Shown: positions 18,301 through 27,540, numbered from the stretch's first letter. The stretch: DNA of 64,000 nucleotides from Laspinema palackyanum D2a (GCA_025370845.1 JAMXFF010000009.1:22676-86675); one strand, 5' to 3'. Program-made: numbers and translations. The notes: generated by a model not told the origin, from the letters alone.

Positions 18301-21300
18301 TATCTGCCGGAACAGGGGGTCTGGACTCATTTATATTCCTATACTCCCGAGTCGGAATTACCCGAAGAAGTGGCTGAAGATATCCCGGATGAAGGTAATC
18401 CTTTTGCCGCGCAACTCAAGCAACTGCAAGTGGTGGTGGTGGATACCAGTACCATTGAGGACCCGATTAATGAAGAAGTGGCTCGCGATCGCCAAGGAAC
18501 TTGGTTATTAGTGCCCCTCTCCGTGAACGGCACCATCTGGGGTTCTCTGAGTTTATGGAGTCCAAAATCCCTCCCTTGGCAGGAGGAAGAAATCGAACTG
18601 GCTCGTCGCGTTGTGGAACCCTTGGGCATTGCGATCCATCAAGCGAATCTCTATCAGGAAAGCCAAGAAGCTCAAGCGGCTTTCCGAAACAGTGAATCGC
18701 GGTTACGGTTAGCTTTAGAAGTTTCCAATACCATTGCTTGGGAACGAGACCTCCAAACCAATCAGATGGTCTTCTCCGCCAGAACCTTTGATTCAGTTCC
18801 TCAAGTCATGTCCTACGCAGAATACCTCGCCCTTGTGCATCCCGAGGATCGAGAAGAATTGCAGGAGCTAAATGAAGAAGCCATTCGCCAAGGAGGAGGG
18901 TTTAAAACAGAATATCGAATTTGTTTTCCCCCGAGTTATCTGGGATGGCGGTGGATTCAGGTCCATGCTCAGGTTGTCACCGATGTCAGCGGAATCTCCA
19001 ATCGCATGATCGGAATGTCCATTGATATGACCGAGCGCAAGCAATCTGAAGAAGTCTTAAAAATTACTTTAAATCGGCTGCAAAACCTGGCCCAGGCTGT
19101 ACCGGGTAATATTTATTCTTTGGTGGAACATCCCGATGGTTCCCTAGAATTTGAATATATTAATCAGGCCTGTGAAGAAATTTTAGAGATTCCCTTAAAG
19201 CAAATCTTTCAAAATGTGGAAGCCGCCATCATTAACACGATTCATCCCGAAGATAAGGCCGGATATTTTGAGGTGGATCAATCTGCCCGCGAAACCTTGA
19301 CAGTGTTTAAACATGAATGGCGAATTATTACGCCTTCGGGAAAAATCAAATGGCTCCAAGGGAACTCGCAACCGGAGCAACGAGAAAATGGGGATCTAGT
19401 CTGGCATGGAATTGTTATAGATGTCAGCGATCGCAAATTAGTCGAAGAAAAACTCCGCCAGAGTCAAAATGCTTTACTCGAAGCTCAACGCATCGCTCAT
19501 TTGGGAAACTGGTCCTTTAATCTGCTCACTCAAAAGCTAGGATGGTCTGAAGAAACCTTTCGGATTCTCGGATTTGAAGCCCAATCCCTCGAACCCACTT
19601 ATTCTGAATTCTTACAGCGAATTCACCCCGAAGATTCCCCACATTTTCCTGAAAATTTTTATGAAGTGAGGGTTCAAGAGTTCTCCCCAGAACATCAATT
19701 TCGAGTTCTTTTACCCGATGGCACGGTCCGCTATATCCTTGGCAAAGGACAGCCTGTTTTCAATGAATTGGGTGAAATAGTCGAACTCTTTGGCACCGTC
19801 CAAGACATTACCGCTGCTAAACTAGCGGAATTGGAATTACGGGAAAGCGAAGAAAAATTCCGACAACTTGCTGAAAATATTCGAGAAGTTTTCTTTATCC
19901 TGACTCACTCCGGCGAGATGATTTATATCAGTCCCGCTTATGAAGAAATTTGGGGTAGGAGTTGCCAGAGTTTATATCAAAATCCTCACGATTGGGTAGA
20001 ATCGGTTCACCCAGAGGACCGCGAGTACATCGGAAAAAGGTTAATTCGCCAAATTAGCGAAGGAATAGATTTCGATGAAATCTACCGCATCGTCCAACCC
20101 ACAGGAGCAATCCGCTGGATTCGAGCGCGGTCCTTTCCCATCCAAAATCCATCTGGGGAATCCTACCGCTTTGTGGGGATTGCAGAAGATATCACCGATC
20201 GCAAACAGGCGGAAGAAGCCGTCCATGAGAGCGAATCCACTCTCCGCAGCTTCTTTAACAGTGCCTCGATGCTGATGGGAATTGTGGAACTCTATCCCGA
20301 TGATATTCTGCATTTGACCGACAATTTAGCCACTGCCCAATTTTTTGGGACAACCATCGAAGCGATGAAAAATTGCTTCGCCACCGAGATGGGTATTACC
20401 AAAGCGTCTCTGGAGATGTGGTTGAGTCACTACCGCGCCGCGCAAGACACAGGAATGCCCGTTAATTTTGAGTACAAGCATCTCACTCCTGGGGGTGAAA
20501 AATGGCTATCTGCCAGCGTTTGTCCCATTTTCGGAATCACGAGCGCTTACCCGAGATTTTCCTATATTGTCGAGGATATCACCGATCGCAAACAAGCTGA
20601 GTTCGCTCTCCAAGAACGAGAAAGGATTCTGCGAACTCTGGGGGACAATCTTGATAAAGGGCTGATTTATCAGTTGGTCCGCGAACCCGATGGACGCTAT
20701 CATTTTGCTTATATTAGTGCCGGAATTAAGCGTTTAATTGGACTGGAACCGGAGGCAATCCTCGCGGACTCGACCTTACTGCACAGCCGAATTTTTCCCG
20801 AAGATCAACCGTTGAATGCCCAGCTTACAGAAGAATCTTTTCAAAATTTGTCTCCCTTCCAAATGCAGATGAGGAAGTACAACCAGGAGGGAACAATTCA
20901 ATGGTCACAACTGCGGTCAGTGCCCCGTCAGATGGAGGATGGACGCACCATTTGGGATGGCATTGAAATGGATATCACCGAACTCAAGCAGATCGAAGAT
21001 GAGCTGCAACAGGCTAAGGAAAAAGCGGAATCGGCCAACCAAGCAAAAAGCGAGTTTTTGGCCAATATGAGCCACGAAATTCGGACGCCGATGAATGCCA
21101 TCTTAGGATTTTGTGAATTACTCAAGGGGATGATGAACGAGCCACAACAGCAGTCGTATCTTCAGACTATTGCGACAAGTGGCCAAACCTTACTGGCCCT
21201 AATTAACGATATCCTGGATCTGTCTAAAATTGAGTCAGGGAAGCTAGAATTGAACTATGAACCTGTATTAATTCGAGCGTTAGTGCGGGATATTCAGCAG

Positions 21301-22500
21301 ATTTTTTCCCAGAAGGCAGAAGCCAAGGGTCTGGGGATATTTATTGAAATTAATGAATCGGTTCCCGAGGGGATTATCTTTGATGAAGTCCGCTTGCGGC
21401 AAATCCTGTTTAATGTGGTGGGTAATGCCCTGAAATTTACGGAACAAGGGTTCGTGACGATTCATGTAAATACTGATTTGTCCAAGACCCGCGACCCGTT
21501 CCATTTGAGTTTAGAGTTGGCTGTGTCTGATACAGGGATTGGGGTAGCATTTGATCGCCAAGAGCATATTTTTGAGGCGTTTATCCAAAACGATGGGAAA
21601 ACAACTCGTAAGTATGGCGGCACCGGACTGGGTTTAGCAATTACTAAACGACTCACGGAAATGCTGGGAGGAACGATTGATTTAAAAAGTGAACTTCATT
21701 GCGGCAGTACCTTTACCTTCGTCTTTCCCGAGGTCGAAATTGCCCGGACTGAGATGGGCCAGATCGAGTCGGCACCTGTAGATGAAAATTTAGAGCAGTT
21801 CCAACGGGGGACGATTTTAATCGTGGATGATGTCCCGTCGAATTTGGAGTTAATTGCGGGTTATTTTGGCAAAACAAAGCACCAACTTCTGTTTGCGCGG
21901 GATGGCCGCGAAGCCATCGAACAGGCGATCGCCTCTCACCCCGATATGATTTTACTGGATTTGTGGATGCCTGAGTTCAACGGCATCGAAGTGGCGCAAT
22001 TTCTCAAGAACAACCCAGAAACCCAGGAGATACCCATTGTGGTGGTCACTGCTTCTTCGCGAGCCAGTGATGAAGCCCTTGTCAAATCGTTATGCGAGGG
22101 GTTTCTACGCAAACCGCTGATGCGATCGGAACTGGTTTGCTTGTTAAAGAGTGTTTTACCCCAGGAAGAAGGGGAGAAAGCCCTGAGGCTTTGTTCCCCG
22201 AGCCGGTCACTTTTGGAACCTCAACAACCCCTTGAGCGGGAAGTGGTAGGAGAATTGCCAGCATTACTTGAACAACTGCGTCAGGAAGAAGAAACAACCT
22301 GGCCTATGTTGTCTCAAACCATGAAACGGCGTGACTTAAGAAACTTTAGCGATCGCTTGCACGATTGGGGGTTAGAATATCAGTGTCAGGCACTCTTAGA
22401 CTATGCGACGACTCTCCAAACCCAGATAGCCGCCTTTGACTGGGAACGCCTGCCTAAAACCCTAGAAAAATTTCCCGAGGTTAGACGCTCATTATTATGA
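15331..22500 (+). CDS. Giant hybrid histidine kinase: dCache-HAMP-multiple PAS-GAF-HisKA-HATPase-REC
   Basis: 2389 residues. Order: membrane segment (about 15-35), periplasmic dCache-like sensor (to about 350), second membrane segment (about 350-375), HAMP (to about 425), four PAS/PAC units (about 435-945), a GAF domain (about 950-1110), six more PAS/PAC units (about 1115-1890), HisKA with SHEIRTP (H1915), HATPase_c (about 2015-2130; NALKFT, DTGIGV, GGTGLGLAI), a receiver (about 2170-2285; D2210 in LLDLWMP) and a C-terminal helical tail of about 90 residues. PAS units are recognised by their repeated starts (ESEARYATIF, SEERFREIV, ESEEKFRQLA) and PAC ends (ITDRKQAE). Ten PAS modules is unusually many. 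Some neighbouring PAS units are clearly related, so internal duplication is likely. The second hybrid kinase follows after 250 bases. Confidence 0.93.
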   Translation: MGAIFSRYRLRIPLQVLLNVPLVLLLVLSVGLTNSLFLQRSHQAISLIAHQLMTKAGERVDLYLDNYLSLAEQINRSNVNAVEFERLDAQNLEEIERQLIWEISSFNQIPYILYANEQGDVRIASNIQGQMTLGVINHFRRQTLDQYTIDGNGQPSREPQQTQRLPLDWDIRERPWYLAAKQQQGPTWTPIFQRWDSQELAINASWPIRDSITQTLTGVFGINVPLTQVNQFLKEIKLGVSGVIFIIEPDGKLIASSTGESPVIKSHSGAIHRKLAQQSSHPLVRLSSDYLLSHLRNGSHRDGVEAWSFTEEGHRYFAHNLPYQKAGNGLNWQIVTVIPEVDLMGPLQESFKQSMGLGVLAVMGAVALGTWLTQRIIRPIVILSQTAATLAHGDWERTLDENLPIQELAGMARSFNQMSAQLRHAFARLQTNLRESEARYATIFRHSPDMIILTHVESRSWLDVNNTFLELSGYEYDEIINRSSKELSVVVDPEQADIIRQQLRETGVVKSQELHWRTKSGEIKIALVSSEVIQLDGEPVILSILKDIGERKAIETALRESEERFREIVQTSGQIFFVRSAITGEFIYISPAYEEIWGRSCESLYQDSNSWKESIYPEDLALVEASVAEQFAGKSVGREYRILRPDGEIRWIFAQINLLQDEAGNPERFIGVGEDITSRKALELALTASEQKLNDILNSSIAAIVRIRIMNTQEWEIDYLSAGCEAVFGYSPQDFLEDKSIWMGRIVPEDLEKVIFPLFDKIFIEKSSTFEYRFQHKAGSIRYLSTRYTSRLEPQENCWFVTQVTVDITDRKQAEAALKQSEEQYRRIVETANEGIWSIDAQDCTNFVNPKMAELLGYTPEEMLGKSLLYFMDEAGQQEAREKLEQRREGTIEQHDFLFYRKNGSPLWTLLSATPIVDEAGEYLGSLAMVTDITTRKQAEQALGRKTQQEHLLNQVIQGIHQSLHLSTIFSTATMGIAKLVGFQRASIVRYLPEQGVWTHLYSYTPESELPEEVAEDIPDEGNPFAAQLKQLQVVVVDTSTIEDPINEEVARDRQGTWLLVPLSVNGTIWGSLSLWSPKSLPWQEEEIELARRVVEPLGIAIHQANLYQESQEAQAAFRNSESRLRLALEVSNTIAWERDLQTNQMVFSARTFDSVPQVMSYAEYLALVHPEDREELQELNEEAIRQGGGFKTEYRICFPPSYLGWRWIQVHAQVVTDVSGISNRMIGMSIDMTERKQSEEVLKITLNRLQNLAQAVPGNIYSLVEHPDGSLEFEYINQACEEILEIPLKQIFQNVEAAIINTIHPEDKAGYFEVDQSARETLTVFKHEWRIITPSGKIKWLQGNSQPEQRENGDLVWHGIVIDVSDRKLVEEKLRQSQNALLEAQRIAHLGNWSFNLLTQKLGWSEETFRILGFEAQSLEPTYSEFLQRIHPEDSPHFPENFYEVRVQEFSPEHQFRVLLPDGTVRYILGKGQPVFNELGEIVELFGTVQDITAAKLAELELRESEEKFRQLAENIREVFFILTHSGEMIYISPAYEEIWGRSCQSLYQNPHDWVESVHPEDREYIGKRLIRQISEGIDFDEIYRIVQPTGAIRWIRARSFPIQNPSGESYRFVGIAEDITDRKQAEEAVHESESTLRSFFNSASMLMGIVELYPDDILHLTDNLATAQFFGTTIEAMKNCFATEMGITKASLEMWLSHYRAAQDTGMPVNFEYKHLTPGGEKWLSASVCPIFGITSAYPRFSYIVEDITDRKQAEFALQERERILRTLGDNLDKGLIYQLVREPDGRYHFAYISAGIKRLIGLEPEAILADSTLLHSRIFPEDQPLNAQLTEESFQNLSPFQMQMRKYNQEGTIQWSQLRSVPRQMEDGRTIWDGIEMDITELKQIEDELQQAKEKAESANQAKSEFLANMSHEIRTPMNAILGFCELLKGMMNEPQQQSYLQTIATSGQTLLALINDILDLSKIESGKLELNYEPVLIRALVRDIQQIFSQKAEAKGLGIFIEINESVPEGIIFDEVRLRQILFNVVGNALKFTEQGFVTIHVNTDLSKTRDPFHLSLELAVSDTGIGVAFDRQEHIFEAFIQNDGKTTRKYGGTGLGLAITKRLTEMLGGTIDLKSELHCGSTFTFVFPEVEIARTEMGQIESAPVDENLEQFQRGTILIVDDVPSNLELIAGYFGKTKHQLLFARDGREAIEQAIASHPDMILLDLWMPEFNGIEVAQFLKNNPETQEIPIVVVTASSRASDEALVKSLCEGFLRKPLMRSELVCLLKSVLPQEEGEKALRLCSPSRSLLEPQQPLEREVVGELPALLEQLRQEEETTWPMLSQTMKRRDLRNFSDRLHDWGLEYQCQALLDYATTLQTQIAAFDWERLPKTLEKFPEVRRSLL

Positions 22501-22547
22501 GGCAATCTTCTTAAGGGGCGGATTGTGAAGCGTGGAAAAATCGGGTT

Positions 22548-22567
22548 TTGGGGAATCGATTCCCCAA
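22548..22567. repeat. Perfect palindrome between the two hybrid kinase genes
   Basis: A 20-bp perfect palindrome (TTGGGGAATC and its complement). It has no T-run after it, so it is more likely a protein site or RNA stem than a strong terminator. Confidence 0.4.
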
Positions 22568-22750
22568 GGCTTGTTCAGGGGAGTCCTCCAAACTCAAACG
22601 GCATCCAGTCCATTGTCTTCTCTAAACCAAAACTCCACTTGTTTAAGGGACTCCAAAGCCAAACCTCCCTCTAACTTTCCCCGATGATATGGCACGGCTT
22701 GAATGAGTGCCTTTCTTGTTTAATTCTTACCCGTAAAATCCCCAACTTTT

Positions 22751-24859
22751 ATGTTGTTATTTGAACCCGAAGATTGTTTAATTTTAGTGGTAGATGATGT
22801 CAGACAAAATCTCCAGGTCATTGGGGAAATATTAGAAGTGGCCGGGTATGAAACTACTTTTGCCCCCAGCGGTCAACAAGCTTTAGAACGGGTGGAAAGC
22901 GCCCATCCGGATCTGATTCTTCTGGATTTGATGATGCCAGAAATGAGCGGGCTAGAAGTCTGTGAAATTTTAAAAAGTAATCCTAAATTTAGCGAAATTC
23001 CTATAATTTTTTTAACCGCCAGTAATGAGGTCGAAAATTTACTTCAAGCCTTCAAAAAAGGGGCTAACGATTATATTACCAAACCCTTTCGTTCCGAGGA
23101 AATATTAGTCAGAATTGAAGCCCAGTTAACCAATCAAAAACTTAAGCAAAAGCTAGAAGAAAAAAATCAGGAACTTGAAATAGAAATCGGGGTTCGGCGA
23201 CGGACGGAAGAAGCGCTGCAAGAGGCCGTAGAGTTAGCGAATGCGGCGAATCGGGCTAAAACTAGCTTCCTGGCCAACATGAGCCATGAGTTACGGACTC
23301 CTCTGAATGCAATTATCGGGTTCACTCAATTGTTGAGCCATAGTTCTAATTTAACTCTGGAACAAAAAAATAATTTATGCATTATTCATCGCAGTGGAGA
23401 ACATCTTCTTAATTTAATTAATGAAATCCTAGATTTATCTAAACTAGAAAATTATGACGATAATGTGCCGATTAATTTGATGGAATTTATCTTAAAAGAT
23501 ATGTTGGTCGAACTCGAAGAGATGTTTCGACTCAAACTCCGGGAAAAAGGGTTAAATTTGGACATTATCGTAGAGAACCGGGTTCCCCTCGTCATCGAGA
23601 GCGATCGCCTCAAACTCCGGCAAATTTTAATCAACCTTTTAAGCAATGCAATTAAATTCACCCCCTCGGGAGAAATTAAATTGCGTGTGAATGCCCTCTT
23701 CGACGCGGAAAAAACCTTTTTAAGTTTTGAAATAACCGATACCGGCAAAGGGATTAGTTCCGAGGAAATCAGCAAGCTATTCCAGCCTTTTGTCCAGACG
23801 GAAACGGGCATGGCAGCGGCAGAAGGGACGGGACTTGGGTTAGTGATTTGCCGTAAATATGTACGCTTGTTAGGGGGCGAGATTACGGTGAGTTCTGAAC
23901 CTGATGTGGGAACAACCTTTAAATTTCAAATTGCCGTTAAGCCTGTGGAATCAACGGACTACTCGGGAGAGCAAACTTGGTCCCCCAGAGTCGTGGCGAT
24001 CGCCCCCAATCAACCCACCTATCGGATTTTGGTCGCGGATGACCAAGCCACTAACCGGGAACTGCTGACTACGATGCTTTCATCCGTGGGATTTGAGGTG
24101 AGAGAAGCCACAAATGGTCAAGAAGCTGTTGAAATTTATAACAGTTTTGACCCCCATTTAATCTGGATGGATCTGCGAATGCCCATCCTTGATGGATGCG
24201 AAGCCACCCGAAAAATTAAAACAATTTCTCAAGGGTCACTCCCCACCATTATCGCCGTGACTGCCAGTGTTTTTGAAGAAGATAAAGCCGCTATTTTATC
24301 CGCTGGCTACGATGATTTTCTGACTAAACCCATTCAAGAGTCCAAAGTTTTTGAAATGCTCTCTAAGCACTTGGGGGTATCCTACTTTTACGAAGAAATG
24401 ACCTCTATTTTAAGCGAAAAATTGCGCTTCAGAGAAAATCAATGGAAAAATTTAAGCAAATTATCCACTTCCCTGATTTGTGATCTCGAATATGCGACTT
24501 TAGCCCTTGATGATGAACAACTCAATCGGCTTGTTTCAGAAATTCCTTCAGAATGCGGCGAACTAGAGGAAATTATTCGAGAATGCCTAGAAAATTTTGA
24601 TTATAATACCATTTTGGAAGCGATTAAATCCGTTAAATCTGAACGATTTGCTGACTCCCACCTCTCTAGCGAATGGATTGTTGAGATGACTCAGGCTATC
24701 TACAGGGCTGATGCCCGGGAGATTCAGCAACTGATTATTCAACTCCCTCCCCATAATAGGACCTTAGCCGAACAGTTAGAATATTATTTAGCGCATTTAG
24801 ATTATCAAAATATTCTCCGGGCGATCGCCGAGCTTGAGGAAACCCCCCCTCCGAATTAA
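22751..24859 (+). CDS. Hybrid histidine kinase/response regulator: REC-HisKA-HATPase-REC
   Basis: 702 residues, soluble. An N-terminal receiver (about 8-125, D59 in LLDLMMP, K in TKPF) is followed by a coiled coil (about 130-165), HisKA with SHELRTP (H179), HATPase_c with NAIKFT, DTGKGIS and GTGLGLVI, then a second receiver (about 425-545, D474 in WMDLRMP). The last 150 residues are helical, acidic and without a recognisable HPt histidine motif. The N-terminal receiver means it can take phosphate from another kinase; the giant kinase just upstream is the obvious candidate, but that is inference from position. No DNA-binding output domain is nearby. Confidence 0.92.
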   Translation: MLLFEPEDCLILVVDDVRQNLQVIGEILEVAGYETTFAPSGQQALERVESAHPDLILLDLMMPEMSGLEVCEILKSNPKFSEIPIIFLTASNEVENLLQAFKKGANDYITKPFRSEEILVRIEAQLTNQKLKQKLEEKNQELEIEIGVRRRTEEALQEAVELANAANRAKTSFLANMSHELRTPLNAIIGFTQLLSHSSNLTLEQKNNLCIIHRSGEHLLNLINEILDLSKLENYDDNVPINLMEFILKDMLVELEEMFRLKLREKGLNLDIIVENRVPLVIESDRLKLRQILINLLSNAIKFTPSGEIKLRVNALFDAEKTFLSFEITDTGKGISSEEISKLFQPFVQTETGMAAAEGTGLGLVICRKYVRLLGGEITVSSEPDVGTTFKFQIAVKPVESTDYSGEQTWSPRVVAIAPNQPTYRILVADDQATNRELLTTMLSSVGFEVREATNGQEAVEIYNSFDPHLIWMDLRMPILDGCEATRKIKTISQGSLPTIIAVTASVFEEDKAAILSAGYDDFLTKPIQESKVFEMLSKHLGVSYFYEEMTSILSEKLRFRENQWKNLSKLSTSLICDLEYATLALDDEQLNRLVSEIPSECGELEEIIRECLENFDYNTILEAIKSVKSERFADSHLSSEWIVEMTQAIYRADAREIQQLIIQLPPHNRTLAEQLEYYLAHLDYQNILRAIAELEETPPPN

Positions 24860-24949
24860 TTCACCCCCTGATGTTTCCCGATTCATCTTTCTCTATGCCA
24901 CCCCTATTCCGCAATCATCTCCTACTCTTCATCATTTCCCCTCTCAACA

Positions 24950-26218
24950 TTAAACCCCCTCACCGGAATTCTCCAGTTCCCAAGTGGTGATGGAAGGTTG
25001 GGTTTGGGCGAGTAATCGGCCTCGCGCCATCACATATCGCACCGGAGGACGACGGCGCAATATCTCAAATTTACTGTCTGCTTCCCAGATGATTAAATTG
25101 GCCGGTTTGCCAATTTCCAACCCATAATCCTGTTCGATTTTGAGGGTTTTTGCGCCATGAGTCGTGACCATATCATAACAGGCATTGATTTCCTCAATCC
25201 CAGTCATCTGACACACATGAAGCGCCATATAAGCCACATCGAGCATATTTCCCGTCCCTAAACTGTACCAGGGGTCCTGAATACAATCCTGTCCTAAAGA
25301 AACATTTAAACCATTTTGCCATAATTCTTTGACTCGGGTGATACCGCGCCGTTTAGGATAGGTATCCGTCCGTCCTTGCAGGGTAATATTAATTAAGGGA
25401 TTTGCCACAAAGTTAATCTGCGATCGCCTCAAAAATCCCATTAATTTATTCGCATAAGCATTATTATAAGACCCAAAAGCCGTGGTATGAGAAGCGGTAA
25501 CTCGCTCACCGAAACCACTGCGAATGGCACAAGCGGCCACCACTTCCAGAAACCGCGACTGCTCATCATCAATTTCATCGCAGTGAATATCAATCAGTCG
25601 GTCATATTGTTGCGCCAATTCAAAGATGCGATGAACCGATCGCACCCCATCCTCCCGGGTTAATTCATAATGGGGAATCCCACCCACCACATCTGCACCC
25701 AGTTTTAACGCTTCTTCCAGCAATTCTGCCGTCTGGACCTCTCCATAAATCCCATCTTGGGGAAATGCCACCACTTGCAACGTCACCCATTCTTGAATCG
25801 CCTCTCTCACTTCCAACATCGCTTGTAACGCCGTGAGGTCTGGTGTACTCACATCCACATGGGTGCGAACGAATAACACCCCCTGAGATGCCAATTGTTT
25901 CAAGGTGGCGATCGCCCGTTGCTTGACATCCTCCCGGGTCAATTGGAGCTTGCGTTCCCCCCAAATTTGAATCCCCTCAAATAATGTACCGCTTTGATTA
26001 AACCGAGGTTCTCCCGCAGTTAAGGCGGAATCCAAATGAATGTGAGATTCCACAAACGGAGGACTAACCAAGTGGCCCTGAACATTCAGTTCCCGAGGGG
26101 CCTGCCCAGATAGGTGGGGGGCGATCGCGGCGATCCTCCCCTGTTCCACCTGAATATCGACCCGTTCCCCAGTTAATAAGCGACAGTCCCGCAAGATTAA
26201 GCGATCGCCCTCTACCAT
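24950..26218 (-). CDS. CodA-like amidohydrolase (cytosine deaminase family)
   Basis: 422 residues aligning with E. coli CodA almost residue for residue at the active site with an offset of two. It has the metal ligands HIHLD (H59, H61), IDIHCDE (H212, E215), ASHTTAFG (H244) and GQD (D311), plus Q154 in FPQDG for base recognition. A notable difference is the residue after the catalytic aspartate. CodA has Asp (D314, which shapes substrate choice), whereas here it is Cys (C312). Hydrolytic deamination of a pyrimidine or related ring is expected, but cytosine is not assured. It is a single gene on the minus strand, followed upstream by a DMT permease on the same strand, which might import or export its substrate or product. 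Confidence 0.88.
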   Translation of the reverse strand: MVEGDRLILRDCRLLTGERVDIQVEQGRIAAIAPHLSGQAPRELNVQGHLVSPPFVESHIHLDSALTAGEPRFNQSGTLFEGIQIWGERKLQLTREDVKQRAIATLKQLASQGVLFVRTHVDVSTPDLTALQAMLEVREAIQEWVTLQVVAFPQDGIYGEVQTAELLEEALKLGADVVGGIPHYELTREDGVRSVHRIFELAQQYDRLIDIHCDEIDDEQSRFLEVVAACAIRSGFGERVTASHTTAFGSYNNAYANKLMGFLRRSQINFVANPLINITLQGRTDTYPKRRGITRVKELWQNGLNVSLGQDCIQDPWYSLGTGNMLDVAYMALHVCQMTGIEEINACYDMVTTHGAKTLKIEQDYGLEIGKPANLIIWEADSKFEILRRRPPVRYVMARGRLLAQTQPSITTWELENSGEGV

Positions 26219-26277
26219 GTTTTATCCCTGGATTGGCTAATTTTTCTCTAATACTGCTTTATAGGGAGCATCTCGAC

Positions 26278-26330
26278 TTTGAAAAGAGACCTAACCCCCC
26301 ACCCCCCTTCCCTTGTAGGGAAGGGGTAGA
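26278..26330. repeat. Dispersed C-rich repeat, copy A
   Basis: AAGAGACCTAACCCCCCA followed by a CTTCCCTTGTAGGGAAGGGG hairpin. The reverse complement of essentially the same block is at about 52,050-52,095, so this is a family of short dispersed repeats. Confidence 0.6.
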
Positions 26331-26376
26331 AAGACGTAAATTCCCCCTCTGAGCAATAAAAAAATTTCCTTATTCT

Positions 26377-26398
26377 CCCTCTTTTCTCTAAAAGAGGG
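26377..26398 (-). terminator. Terminator of the DMT permease gene
   Basis: A 9-bp stem (CCCTCTTTT and its complement) with a CTCT/AGAG loop. Reading the minus strand, a T-rich stretch follows shortly after. It is placed 29 bases after the permease stop. Confidence 0.5.
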
Positions 26399-26426
26399 CC
26401 GGGGAGAGCTCAAAAATGTCCCAGTA

Positions 26427-27419
26427 TCAATCATACCAATCTTGCCGAACCATCGGTTCAGTAATTAAGACTAATAATCCTACAATGACAATCACTAAAG
26501 CAAAGATTTGTTTGAGATCCAGGAAATCATGAACCAGAATTGCTCCAAATAGAACAAATAATGCCGGGACACTGGCGATCGCAGTCGCACCCCGAGTCAC
26601 CCCAGCGAGTAAAATCCCATAAGCAATGAACGAATAACCCACCAAGGTTAAAATCCCTAAAATGACACTCCCCACCATCAGACGGGGTAACTCCGAGAGT
26701 GGCATCGAGATCGCAGTCCCGGGTAACGGGAGGATTAAACTCAGGGACGCGAATCCCAGCAGCGTTGCCAAGGCGATCGCACTAAAGGGGAGAGGATGAA
26801 GCGATCGGGTCCCTCGATAGGTCAACAGCAAATAACTGGCAAAAGCAATCCCCCCAACCATTGCCGCCAGAATTCCCAAAAACCCTTGGATGGGAGTCGC
26901 AGCAAACATAGCCGGAACTTTTAAGGCGAATAAACTGCCAATCGTGACAATCGTCATCGCCGTAATTCGGGTTTGATGGGGACGATATCCCCAGAATTTC
27001 CAGGCCCCGAGAGTGGTTAAAATGGGATAGATCAGGAAAAATCCCACCACTACCCCAGGGGGAATTTGCGAACAGCCGATGGCGATCGCCTCCCACGCCA
27101 CAAATAGGGACAATCCACTCAGCATGGCAAGCTTTAACACCTTGGGATTTTCTCCCCAGAATAGCTTCTTGAGGTCTTCTCCCAGTTGCGGATAATAAAA
27201 TTTTCCCAGGATAGGGATGCCAGCAACGGAAGCAACTGCCTGTATCCAAAAAATCAACTGCCAATTCCCCGGCGTTTGGGGAAGCAATCCCCCCCATTCA
27301 ATCGTCCCGAAGATGAATTTTTCCTGAAACATCATCTCGACGAAAATGGGAAATAAAGCTAACTGCACCGCAGCCAGCATCAGCAACCATAAACCCGACT
27401 GAATATAAGATAATCGCAT
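26427..27419 (-). CDS. DMT superfamily (EamA-like) transporter
   Basis: 330 residues from the ATG at 27,419. An in-frame ATG at 27,485 would add 22 residues that contain no membrane segment and look untranslated. About ten hydrophobic segments are arranged as two EamA-like halves, the first ending around the GVVGFFLIYPILTTLGAWKFWGY region and the second ending with the FALVIVIVGLLVLIT helix. The family exports or imports small metabolites and the substrate cannot be read from sequence. It is on the same strand as, and upstream of, the CodA-like gene, with about 200 bases and a repeat plus a terminator between, so it is probably a separate transcript. Confidence 0.85.
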   Translation of the reverse strand: MRLSYIQSGLWLLMLAAVQLALFPIFVEMMFQEKFIFGTIEWGGLLPQTPGNWQLIFWIQAVASVAGIPILGKFYYPQLGEDLKKLFWGENPKVLKLAMLSGLSLFVAWEAIAIGCSQIPPGVVVGFFLIYPILTTLGAWKFWGYRPHQTRITAMTIVTIGSLFALKVPAMFAATPIQGFLGILAAMVGGIAFASYLLLTYRGTRSLHPLPFSAIALATLLGFASLSLILPLPGTAISMPLSELPRLMVGSVILGILTLVGYSFIAYGILLAGVTRGATAIASVPALFVLFGAILVHDFLDLKQIFALVIVIVGLLVLITEPMVRQDWYD

Positions 27420-27502
27420 AGTGAATGGGCAGGATTGGAGTAATTTTTCAGTCTTAAGCGCGGCAGATTTACATGACTTACGCAATTTTTAACCTTCAAC
27501 CC

Positions 27503-27540
27503 TAAATGTAGAGGAGAGAAAGCGAATCGCCTCTACATTA
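27503..27540. repeat. Hairpin repeat (TAAATGTAGAGG family), copy 1, abutting MITE copy 2
   Basis: AAATGTAGAGG…CCTCTACAT forms a stem around an AGAGAAAGCGAATCG-like loop. The right arm is interrupted at the MITE boundary. A complete version with perfect 16-base arms is at 30,222-30,264. Confidence 0.6.
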
